In this document: piece after piece, positions 1-8,186 of the stretch | How the letters are laid out: each line of letters starts with the position of its first letter | Numbering within the stretch: the stretch's first letter is position 1 | Assembly: GCA_009377815.1 (NCBI GenBank) | Contig: WHTI01000002.1 | Location: 1 to 64,000, forward strand | Direction: 5' to 3' | Length of the DNA stretch: 64,000 nucleotides | DNA from: Actinomycetota bacterium | GTDB taxonomy: Bacteria > Actinomycetota > CADDZG01 > WHSQ01 | The notes under the pieces: generated by a model | Told to the model about the DNA's origin: nothing | The model's input: the letters and a program-made list of their open reading frames with translations, nothing else | Database searches by the model: none | Position numbers and translations under genes: made by a program

Positions 1-136
1 CGTGGACGATCTCGTTGATCCTGCGCGGAGGAACGCTGATGTCCTTGGCGAGCCGATACTGGCTGATACCCATGGGCAGCAGGAACTCCTCGAGGAGGGC
101 CTCGCCTGGATGGAGGGGGGTCATCTTCTGTGTCAT
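1..136 (-). CDS. higA: HigA-like HTH antitoxin, truncated by window edge
   Basis: Reverse-strand reading gives [45 protein letters not shown], a typical HigA N-terminus; directly downstream of HigB. Confidence 0.85.
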   Translation of the reverse strand, partial: MTQKMTPLHPGEALLEEFLLPMGISQYRLAKDISVPPRRINEIVH

Positions 137-145
137 CTCTCACCC

Positions 146-427
146 CTAGTGATAGTCGACGATCTCCACGTCGTGCGCCTCACCCGGTTCCCAGCGGAAG
201 CAGATGCGCCACTGATCATTGATCCTGATGCTGTACTCACCTGTGCGGGCGCCCTTGAGACGTTCCAATCGGTTCCCCGGCGGCACCCTCAGGTCGGCGA
301 GGTTCACTGCCGCATCCAGCATCCGTAACTTCCGAAAGGCGGCCCTTCGAACGTCGTTCCCGAACCTGCGCACGGGACTTCGCTCGAACAGGCGCCGCGT
401 GTCGTTGTCTCTGAAGCTCCTGATCAT
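146..427 (-). CDS. higB: HigB/RelE-like toxin
   Basis: MIRSFRDNDTRRLFERSPVRRFGNDVRRAAFRKLRMLDAA...GEYSIRINDQWRICFRWEPGEAHDVEIVDYH matches the HigB family pattern. Confidence 0.9.
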   Translation of the reverse strand: MIRSFRDNDTRRLFERSPVRRFGNDVRRAAFRKLRMLDAAVNLADLRVPPGNRLERLKGARTGEYSIRINDQWRICFRWEPGEAHDVEIVDYH

Positions 428-443
428 GAAATAGTAACGCCGC

Positions 444-456
444 ACGTTATTAACGT
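444..456. promoter_or_regulatory. putative higBA operator (ACGTTA-T-TAACGT)
   Basis: Perfect 6+6 inverted repeat with 1-nt centre, inside a TTGACG-N17-TACTAT promoter-like stretch on the minus strand. Confidence 0.5.
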
Positions 457-634
457 CAAGCGTTATGCCTTCCCACTAGAGGCGCCATCAACAACCGCTT
501 CACCGATACGAAGAGTAGTGAGGTGGTACGACACGAGCTTCGGCCGGCAACTCTTCCGCTGGCCCAGCGCGATAGCGCTGGATCTTCAGGCTCTCAGGGT
601 TCGGTAGTGGGATGTCCGGACGCTCATCGTGGCC

Positions 635-1441
635 TTAGGAAATCAGTCGCTCGACAAGAATCGTTGCCATCTCCTCGATGGTGTAGTCGGCGGACTTGAG
701 GGCTACCTTGTCGGCAAGGATGGGGCTGTATCTCGCAACTTCTTCCTTCGTGACGTTGTGCCAAATGAGCAGGATTCGAGGCTCACCACTCTGCTCTTCT
801 CTGACGAACAACCCATTGAGTTCCTGCTCTGTCCAGTGTCGTCCTTCCAGGAAGTCCTTTGACAATACGACAATCCCGTACCGGCTCTTCCGGAGTCCCT
901 CGTCGATCTTGCTTCGAATGCTGTCTCCAACCTTCATATGCCACTCATCCAGCCAGACATGTTTCTCCCGTGCCCTTAGTGCTTCAGCCAATGGCCGCGC
1001 AACAGAAGCTTTGTCGAGTCCGGCATGACTGACGAAGAAGTCGTACTCGGCGATGTCTGCCCCTGTCCCGTAGGTGGGCTCCTGCATGGAGGTCACGACG
1101 CTCGCACGTTCAGCGACGCTTCGCTGGAGGATCTCTTCTTCGAGCCGCCGAAAGGAATCAGTCTGCTCACGTGCGATGCGAGATTCCTCGGTGTGCAGCC
1201 GTCCAGTGGCATCGGCGATCCTCCTGTCGATATCGGCGCGTTTCTTGCGGGCATCCAAAGCTTGCTTCTCGTACCTGTCTGCCTCCCTCAGTTTCATGCT
1301 TGCGAGACCCGACGATGATGAGCGTGATGCCTGTTCTCTTGCGCGGGCTGCCTTTGAGCTCGCGTCGGAATCCTTGCGGCTCTCTTGGGCCGCCTTGTTG
1401 TGCAGATCCTGAAGCTGTCTTCGAAGGCCGTCGGCCCGCAT
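635..1441 (-). CDS. Coiled-coil + TIR domain protein
   Basis: N-terminal charged coiled coil, then YDFFVSHAGLDKASVARPLAEALRAREKHVWLDEWHMKVGDSIRSKIDEGLRKSRYGIVVLSKDFLEGRHWTEQELNGL (TIR pattern). Confidence 0.85.
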   Translation of the reverse strand: MRADGLRRQLQDLHNKAAQESRKDSDASSKAARAREQASRSSSSGLASMKLREADRYEKQALDARKKRADIDRRIADATGRLHTEESRIAREQTDSFRRLEEEILQRSVAERASVVTSMQEPTYGTGADIAEYDFFVSHAGLDKASVARPLAEALRAREKHVWLDEWHMKVGDSIRSKIDEGLRKSRYGIVVLSKDFLEGRHWTEQELNGLFVREEQSGEPRILLIWHNVTKEEVARYSPILADKVALKSADYTIEEMATILVERLIS

Positions 1442-1576
1442 CCTTCCTCCCTATCGGCAGCGCCATTCCTTGCGCAAGCCCTCCGTTGGCCCGGTCACAC
1501 ATTCGCCGCCGCCTCTACTGGCCTATTGCGGAGGAAGGTTCAGCGACAGAACTCGGTGACTTGCTCCATCCAGCTT

Positions 1577-2080
1577 TCACAGCGAGTCAATGAACTTCTC
1601 AATACGCTCCCATGTCCATTCTCCGACGCGTTCTTTCGGCAGTTCAGGGGGGATGGCTCCCTTGTTGTCCTTGTGGATATGGACGCCCAAGATCGGTTTT
1701 CCTTCGTCAACTGCGCATTTGATTTCCCAGCGCGCTCCTTTCGCATTCCAGGTTTTCTTGCTAAGTAGAACAATGACCCCGTCGCAGGACCTAATCACAT
1801 CTCGACATTGTGTCTTCCATTTCTCACTAAAGGGCTTGTCGAGCCCCATATCAATGAACGCGAAGGGACTCCGGCTATTGATTGACTGCCCACGCAGGTG
1901 CTCCCGGGAGCCCTTGTCTTCCACCGCGAAGCTGACAAAGACCTTCTTGCGCCCGAAGCTTCCACTGGCAGCGATAGCGAGTAGAAGCACCGATCCTGCT
2001 CCCACGATGGCACGAACAGTGTCTCGACCCCTCTCCTCCCACCACGGCCGACCTCTCTCCTCCCACCACTCGTTCGGCAT
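1577..2080 (-). CDS. TIR-like (DUF1863/ThsB-like) protein with N-terminal TM segment
   Basis: AIVGAGSVLLLAIAASGSF hydrophobic stretch then KKVFVSFAVEDKGSREHLRG...SCDGVIVLLSKKTWNAKGARWEIKCAVDEGKPILGVHI; start chosen at MPNEWW because of a GGAGGAGAGAG RBS. Confidence 0.75.
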   Translation of the reverse strand: MPNEWWEERGRPWWEERGRDTVRAIVGAGSVLLLAIAASGSFGRKKVFVSFAVEDKGSREHLRGQSINSRSPFAFIDMGLDKPFSEKWKTQCRDVIRSCDGVIVLLSKKTWNAKGARWEIKCAVDEGKPILGVHIHKDNKGAIPPELPKERVGEWTWERIEKFIDSL

Positions 2081-2327
2081 CTCTCTCCTCCATCCAGTTT
2101 CAGATGTCCATTCCATTGAGCGTAGGGGGTCGTGAGACAGGTACCCCAGGGGCGGGTCCTCGGTAACGGGATCAGCGCTCGGTGGAAGGCTGAAACGGCA
2201 AAACCCGTGACATGTCTTGAGAGGTTCGCGATCTCGTCTACTTTGGCCTCGAGGGGTCAATCATCGCGCCTCGCGGTGGAAGTATGATTCTTTAAGACGA
2301 CCGATTGAAGGACGCAAGGGGAGTTGG

Positions 2328-2705
2328 ATGCCTGACAAGGTCATCTTCATCGCATTCGCCAAAGAGGATGAAGCGGCTCGCAACCTGTTTAGCGGGCAGC
2401 GAATCAACGCTCGCTCTCCCTACTCTTTCGTGGATATGTCCGTGAAGGAGCCGTACTCGAGTCAATGGAAGGAGCGTGTTCGCACTCGAGTACGCCGCTC
2501 CGCTGGGGTCATTGCGCTTATTAGCAGCAACACTCCCGCAGCTACCGGCCAACTCTGGGAGATTGGGTGCGCACGCGACGAAGGTCGTCCGCTGCTTGGT
2601 TTGTGGATAGAAGACGGATATCGGACAAAACCGGCTGCATTGGGGACTGCTCCTGTAAAGGCCTGGACTTGGGAGGCTGTGTCTGTCTTCATCGATGCGC
2701 TGTGA
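2328..2705 (+). CDS. TIR-like (DUF1863/ThsB-like) protein
   Basis: MPDKVIFIAFAKEDEAARNLFSGQ...SAGVIALISSNTPAATGQLWEIGCARDEGRPLLGLWI; paralog of the 1577..2080 product. Confidence 0.75.
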   Translation: MPDKVIFIAFAKEDEAARNLFSGQRINARSPYSFVDMSVKEPYSSQWKERVRTRVRRSAGVIALISSNTPAATGQLWEIGCARDEGRPLLGLWIEDGYRTKPAALGTAPVKAWTWEAVSVFIDAL

Positions 2706-2722
2706 TGTTTCGCAGGGGCTGA

Positions 2723-3679
2723 ATGCGGCGAGCATTGACGGTCGGCATTGATGGTTACCCCTTCGGGCCGCTGACGGGATGCGTGGCGGATGCGGCTGCG
2801 GTCGCTGATCTGCTGGAGCGTCATCATGATGGATCGAAGAACTTCGATGTTCGACGAGTAACCGGACCTCCTGATGACGTAACTCGCCCCCTCTTGAGGG
2901 AGGCTCTGACAGATCTCTTCAAGCAGCCGGCGGAGGTTGCCCTCTTCTACTTCTCAGGTCACGGGACCGAGAACGATTTGGGCGGCTACTTGGTGACGTC
3001 AGACGCGGCCAGCTACGACGAGGGGGTTCCAATGGGGGATGTCCTAACTCTCGCCAACGAAAGTCCGGTCAGCGAGGTAGTGGTGATTGTCGATGCCTGC
3101 CACAGCGGTCATCTCGGAAATCCTGCCCAAGGCCCGCGCGTGATGAACGCGCGGGCAGAGATTCGTGAAGGTGTCTCGATTCTCACAGCAAGCCGCTCAA
3201 GTGAACCAGCTGTTGAAACCGGAGGTAGGGGAGTCTTCACAACCTTGGTCTGCTCCGCATTGGGAGATGGCGCCGCGGATGTACTCGGTAGCACGTCAGT
3301 GGCGAGCATCTACTCGTATGTCGATCAATCTCTTGGCGCGTGGCAGCAGCGACCGCTCTTCAAGACGCATGTCAGTTCGTTGCTCTCTCTTCGCCAAAGC
3401 AAGCCCGCTGTGTCACCGGACAGACTGAGACGGATCAATGAGCTGTTCGTGAGTGCTACGGATGAACACGCAATGGATCCATCTTATGAACGTACGGACG
3501 AGTCTTCAGTCGAGGAGAAGGTTGAGATCTTTGACACCTTGGCCGAGTTTCGAAACGCACGACTTGTCGAAGTCGTTACCCACGAGCACTTGTACTTTGC
3601 TGCAATTGAATCGGGTTGCGTGCGGCTCACACCTCTCGGTCGACACTATTGGCGCTTGGTTGCGGAGGGCCTCCTATGA
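2723..3679 (+). CDS. Caspase-like (peptidase C14) protein
   Basis: TVGIDGYPFGPLTGCVADAAAV, ALFYFSGHGTE (His) and VVIVDACHSGHLG (Cys) motifs of the caspase/metacaspase fold. Confidence 0.88.
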   Translation: MRRALTVGIDGYPFGPLTGCVADAAAVADLLERHHDGSKNFDVRRVTGPPDDVTRPLLREALTDLFKQPAEVALFYFSGHGTENDLGGYLVTSDAASYDEGVPMGDVLTLANESPVSEVVVIVDACHSGHLGNPAQGPRVMNARAEIREGVSILTASRSSEPAVETGGRGVFTTLVCSALGDGAADVLGSTSVASIYSYVDQSLGAWQQRPLFKTHVSSLLSLRQSKPAVSPDRLRRINELFVSATDEHAMDPSYERTDESSVEEKVEIFDTLAEFRNARLVEVVTHEHLYFAAIESGCVRLTPLGRHYWRLVAEGLL

Positions 3680-4158
3680 TTCGCCTGGGCGTCACCGGCC
3701 ACCAGGAGGTTCCCTCAGGCGTCGATAGGCTCTTACAAGCTGAGATTCGCGGGCTCGTTGAGAGTCGCTCTCCCGCTTCCGGATTCATTGGAGTCACGAG
3801 TCTCGCTGCGGGCACCGATCAGCTGTTCGCAGACGTAATTCTGGAATTGGGCGGGTCTCTTCATGTTGTGCTCCCATGCCTTGGGTATGAGACAACATTC
3901 TCGGATTCCAAAACTCTTGACCATTTCGAAGATCTCCTTGGGCACGCTGAGGAAGTTGAGAAACTCACGTTCCCTTCACCTCGGGAAGAAGCCTTCCTGG
4001 CGGCCGGGAAGCGCGTCGTGGACCTAAGTGACATTCTGTTGGCTGTTTGGGACGGGAAGCCCGCTCGGGGACTTGGTGGAACGGCCGACATAGTGAACTA
4101 TGCCGGATCAGTGGGTCGACCGATCAGAGTTCTCTGGCCAACTGGAGCTAGCAGGTAG
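3676..4158 (+). CDS. SLOG-like (LOG/DprA-type Rossmann) protein
   Basis: MIRLGVTGHQEV...GVTSLAAGTDQLFADVILELGGSLHVVLPC...DILLAVWDGKPARGLGGTADIVNYA; ATGA overlap with caspase stop. Confidence 0.65.
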   Translation: MIRLGVTGHQEVPSGVDRLLQAEIRGLVESRSPASGFIGVTSLAAGTDQLFADVILELGGSLHVVLPCLGYETTFSDSKTLDHFEDLLGHAEEVEKLTFPSPREEAFLAAGKRVVDLSDILLAVWDGKPARGLGGTADIVNYAGSVGRPIRVLWPTGASR

Positions 4159-4354
4159 GGCCGATGGGTCGATCTGGGAAATTGGAGGCGAGCTTGGTCA
4201 AGAGTTCGTTCCTTGGATCGACTCCGTGCGTTTCTTGACAAGTGGCATCGAGGGAAGATGGACAGGTTTCTTCATAACGGTGATACGCCTAACGTGCGAG
4301 AGATGACCGCGTCAGAATGAGATTCGGATTGTGCAACGACCCTAGGAGGCGGAT

Positions 4355-4795
4355 GTGACCTTCGACGAGCTACGTGCGGTTCTACTCGACAGTGACGCCG
4401 GAAAGTGGAAAAGGATTCATCACCTCCCATACAGAGAAGCGTGGCATGACGCCGCGGCCGTCTTCTTACAGGACCTGTCCGTGACCATGCAATGGGGAGC
4501 GGACATGAACAATCCTTTTTCCGAGGAATGGACAGACAACTTCCCGGATAGACGCGCCCGAAGCTTCTACGTGCATGTTCTCTGCAACGGGGCGGTCGTT
4601 TTCGAGGATGCGCTTGTCTCCGCTGATGGGGGCCGCTACATATTGCCAATCCCCAGCCCTAAGAACGCCGATGGAGAGTGGCTCGTAACTGGCGAGGATT
4701 ATGATTTTGCGGAGCTACTGCACGCCATCAGTAATGGAACCGCATACTCGTTTCTTGGAGGCTTTGAGACTGGGAATCTCACTCTGAGGAGATAG
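4355..4795 (+). CDS. Hypothetical protein
   Basis: 146-aa ORF with GTG start following an AGGAGG-like sequence, same strand as the TIR/caspase/SLOG genes; no family recognised. Confidence 0.55.
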   Translation: MTFDELRAVLLDSDAGKWKRIHHLPYREAWHDAAAVFLQDLSVTMQWGADMNNPFSEEWTDNFPDRRARSFYVHVLCNGAVVFEDALVSADGGRYILPIPSPKNADGEWLVTGEDYDFAELLHAISNGTAYSFLGGFETGNLTLRR

Positions 4796-5016
4796 GAGGG
4801 AGTGCCCCCAAGACCTGAAGACCGATTCCCACTTAGGGTTCCGACCCCATGAAAGGTCTCCAAAGGGTTCATGGATCATGCGAAGCCCATGGAAAGCCTG
4901 GAAACCGAAGCTCTGGCCCTGTCTCAGTTGACTCGTATGCTTCTTATGTGACTGGGGAAGACGAAACGGCGAAGCTGCCTCTCGACACGCTGGCGTCCGT
5001 CCGGCAGGCTGGGTAA

Positions 5017-6246
5017 ATGGTGTACGAAGCACAACGAATGAGTATTGATCGGTTGCCGAACCGATGGAGGAGATCTCCTCGACGGTGGGGGCATCCGCTT
5101 CATTCCCTTTGCTCTTACTTCGCAATGTTTCCGCCGCAGATTCCCTCTGTCTTCATTCGATGGCTGACCGAACCAGGTGATCACGTGTATGACCCTTTTT
5201 CAGGCCGGGGAACAGTCCCGCTCGAGGCGATCCTTCTCGGACGAACGGGCTGGGGCACCGATGCCAATCCGCTCGCAGTGACTCTTACTGGGGCCAAGAC
5301 CAACATCCCCAGTGAACGTCGTGTCCTTGCGCGCCTCGCGGAGCTTGAAGAATGGGCGCCAACCTCCGGGCGTCCAACGGTCCCTCCGGATATTGACATG
5401 TTGTTCTCGACCAAGACGCTCAGGCATCTGGAGTTTCTTCGAGCGCAGTTGGATCACTCCAACCCCCTTGATCGTTTCATCGCGGCGATGGTATTGGGCA
5501 TCCTCCATGCGAATGCGAGATACGACGGGACCCCACGTGGCCTCTCCATCAGCATGCCGAACACGTTTTCCATGGCTCCTGGCTATGTTCGAGGCTACAT
5601 ACATGATCAAGGACTTGTAGCGCCAAGAGTGAATGTGTTCAATGCCCTTCGAACTCGACTGGCTCAGCTGGACCTTCCGTCTGCCTCTATGAACCGAGGT
5701 CACGCCTGGAAACGAGATGCCATGCGACCAGTTCCCGATAAGCTAAAGGGGAAAGTGAAGCTCATTTTCACTTCACCGCCCTACCTTGAGGTCATAAAGT
5801 ACGGAAAATACAATTGGGTTCGACTGTGGTTCCTTGGTCACGAGCCCCGTGCTGTTGACGAGAAGTTAATGGCGACGAGCTCCCTGGACAAGTACCTGGG
5901 CTTCATGGGGACGGCGATGGCGTCGCTAGCTCCGAGTCTTCGGAAAGATGGACGTGCCTGTTTGGTAATCGGTGACGTACGAAGAGGAGACGAAACGATA
6001 AACCTCGCACGCGAGGTATGGAAGCAAGTTCTCGAGCCGACCGGCTGGAATCTTGAAGCAGCTATTTCGGACAACTTGCCTATCCAGCACAAGGTGAGCC
6101 GTATTTGGAAAGACCGCAATGGTAAGGCGACGAAAACGGACAGGATCCTGATACTGACTCGTGGGCCGAGAGATCCTTTGCCTTCGATTCCACGCATGAC
6201 TTGGGCCGAACCAGAGTGGCAAAGGCAGAAAGAGGGGGGACCGTGA
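5017..6246 (+). CDS. DNA N4/N6 methyltransferase
   Basis: DPFSGRGTVPLEAILLGRTGWGTDANPLA (SAM motif) and IFTSPPYLEVIKYGKYNW (TSPPY catalytic motif). Confidence 0.85.
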   Translation: MVYEAQRMSIDRLPNRWRRSPRRWGHPLHSLCSYFAMFPPQIPSVFIRWLTEPGDHVYDPFSGRGTVPLEAILLGRTGWGTDANPLAVTLTGAKTNIPSERRVLARLAELEEWAPTSGRPTVPPDIDMLFSTKTLRHLEFLRAQLDHSNPLDRFIAAMVLGILHANARYDGTPRGLSISMPNTFSMAPGYVRGYIHDQGLVAPRVNVFNALRTRLAQLDLPSASMNRGHAWKRDAMRPVPDKLKGKVKLIFTSPPYLEVIKYGKYNWVRLWFLGHEPRAVDEKLMATSSLDKYLGFMGTAMASLAPSLRKDGRACLVIGDVRRGDETINLAREVWKQVLEPTGWNLEAAISDNLPIQHKVSRIWKDRNGKATKTDRILILTRGPRDPLPSIPRMTWAEPEWQRQKEGGP

Positions 6247-8186
6247 CCGTCTCGGCGGTTGAAGAACTAAAGAAGCTTGCACACATTGATCTCTTCATTG
6301 AAGCCAGAGATCAGGAACGGTTCATTGGACGCCCCTTCTATCTCGACTTCGGGCGAATGAGGATGCTTTCCAATGACAAGTGGAAGCACAATGTTCGAGG
6401 AGTACCCGCAGGCGCCTTCTTGCTCTGCGTTTATGACGGCGAGCCCGACGTCGAGGAGGCGATTCTCGTTCGCGTCTTGGGACCGACGAAACTGCCCACC
6501 GACAACGATGTGGTGGCAGCGATGGTGGACTATTACAAGGAAGCCATCCCGGATCAACCGAAGGAGAAGCTCGACTCCTATACCAGAGCAGAGTTCCAGT
6601 TCTCAGGTATGGAGTGCCGCGTAATAGGGACTTTCTACAGGGATCTCGGCGGGAAGGTTCGTCTAGCTGGAGATATCGACAACTTCTACTCGCCCAACAA
6701 CTATCTGGTCTACAAGCCGACCGAGAAGATGCTTGAGTACGTGGTCAACTTCCGAGAGGAAGGTATCCCCGGTGGCATCGGTGACGACAGAATAGGCAGC
6801 GTGCGCTACAGCTCGAGCCTGCGCCACGGGGGCGACGAAGGTGCGCAAATGTTCGTGTCTGCGCTGGACTTTCTGGGGAAGCGAACGGCGCTGTTCGGAA
6901 TGACGCGGACCGGTAAGTCCAACACCGTCAAGAAAATCATTCAGTCGACGATGAACATCTCAAAGTCGGGGGTGTCTATTGAGGGCGTCCCGATAAAGCC
7001 GGTGGGACAAATCATTTTCGATGTCAACGGTGAGTACGCCAACGAGAATCAGCAGGATGCCGGCACCGCCCTCTTTGCCCAATACCCCGATGAGGTTACG
7101 CGTTACAGCGAGATGGAGAAACCAGGCTTCCGTGTGATGAAGCTGAATTTCTATCGCGACGTGATCGAGGGGTTCAGGATGCTTGCCGCAATTCTTGCTG
7201 ATGACTCTGCGGACTACACACGAGCTTTCTGCAACATCAATTGGGATGAGCCAGCCGCCTCGAACAAGGGGGAATCCACTCGTTTTGCTCGGCGAGTTGC
7301 TGCATACAAGTGTTGCCTCTTCAAAGCGGGGTTCACCGTTCCACCTGGCGAAACTGTGAAGTTTGCTAGCAGCAAGGACATAAGAAACTCGAATATCGCC
7401 GGACTTACTAATCGACCCGAGGATGGAATCAGCCTTGAGGACGCAACGACGTGGTTTGAGGCGGCCTGGGCAAACTACAAGGACTCTGCGGGCCCATTTG
7501 AGCAATCTCGGCAAGCAACGGGCCGGGAGTGGGCTGATGAGGATCTGCAAACTCTCATGAGGTTCCTCTCGCGCCGTCGCCTCCCTGGTGGGAACCCGAG
7601 CGAGAGCGGCTACACCAAGCTGATTCCCGGTCGGGATCTGCATACGTCAACCGTGGGTAAGGGATTTGAGGAAGAGATTCTTGACCTTCTTCGCGAGGGC
7701 AAGGTTGTCATCATCGATCTTTCACAAGGCGATCCCATGATTCAACGCGTTTACGCGGACAGAGTGGCATCGAGAGTCTTTGCCGACGGGATGAGTAGGT
7801 TCGTTAAGAACGAGGTGGCTAACTTCGTGCAGATGTACTTCGAGGAGGCGCATAACCTCTTTCCACGGAAAGAGGAGCGGGATCTCACTATCGTTTACAA
7901 CCGACTCGCTAAGGAGGGTCAGAAGCTTCGGATTGGTCTTTGCTACGCGACTCAGGAGGTTAGTTCGATTTCCTCCAGCATTCTCAAGAACACTCAGAAC
8001 TGGTTCGTATCTCACCTGAACAACCGGGACGAGCTACGTGAGATTGAGAAGTACTACGATTTCGAGGACTTCACCGAGAGCCTTCGTCGAGCGACGGACA
8101 AGGGTTTCATCAGGATGAAGACTGACTCGAACACCTTCATCGTGCCGGTGCAGGTAGATCGCTTCTTCGTTCCGGTCGCCACCTGA
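6243..8186 (+). CDS. HerA-family ATPase/helicase (DUF87)
   Basis: ALFGMTRTGKSNTVKKIIQ, QIIFDVNGEYANENQ, VVIIDLSQGDP, MYFEEAHNLFPRKEERD; GTGA overlap with MTase stop. Confidence 0.88.
   Translation: MTVSAVEELKKLAHIDLFIEARDQERFIGRPFYLDFGRMRMLSNDKWKHNVRGVPAGAFLLCVYDGEPDVEEAILVRVLGPTKLPTDNDVVAAMVDYYKEAIPDQPKEKLDSYTRAEFQFSGMECRVIGTFYRDLGGKVRLAGDIDNFYSPNNYLVYKPTEKMLEYVVNFREEGIPGGIGDDRIGSVRYSSSLRHGGDEGAQMFVSALDFLGKRTALFGMTRTGKSNTVKKIIQSTMNISKSGVSIEGVPIKPVGQIIFDVNGEYANENQQDAGTALFAQYPDEVTRYSEMEKPGFRVMKLNFYRDVIEGFRMLAAILADDSADYTRAFCNINWDEPAASNKGESTRFARRVAAYKCCLFKAGFTVPPGETVKFASSKDIRNSNIAGLTNRPEDGISLEDATTWFEAAWANYKDSAGPFEQSRQATGREWADEDLQTLMRFLSRRRLPGGNPSESGYTKLIPGRDLHTSTVGKGFEEEILDLLREGKVVIIDLSQGDPMIQRVYADRVASRVFADGMSRFVKNEVANFVQMYFEEAHNLFPRKEERDLTIVYNRLAKEGQKLRIGLCYATQEVSSISSSILKNTQNWFVSHLNNRDELREIEKYYDFEDFTESLRRATDKGFIRMKTDSNTFIVPVQVDRFFVPVAT

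Noticed and set aside
2-328. 108-aa plus-strand ORF
   Set aside because: Antisense to higBA.
6960-7643. 227-aa minus-strand ORF
   Set aside because: Antisense within herA; no motif support.
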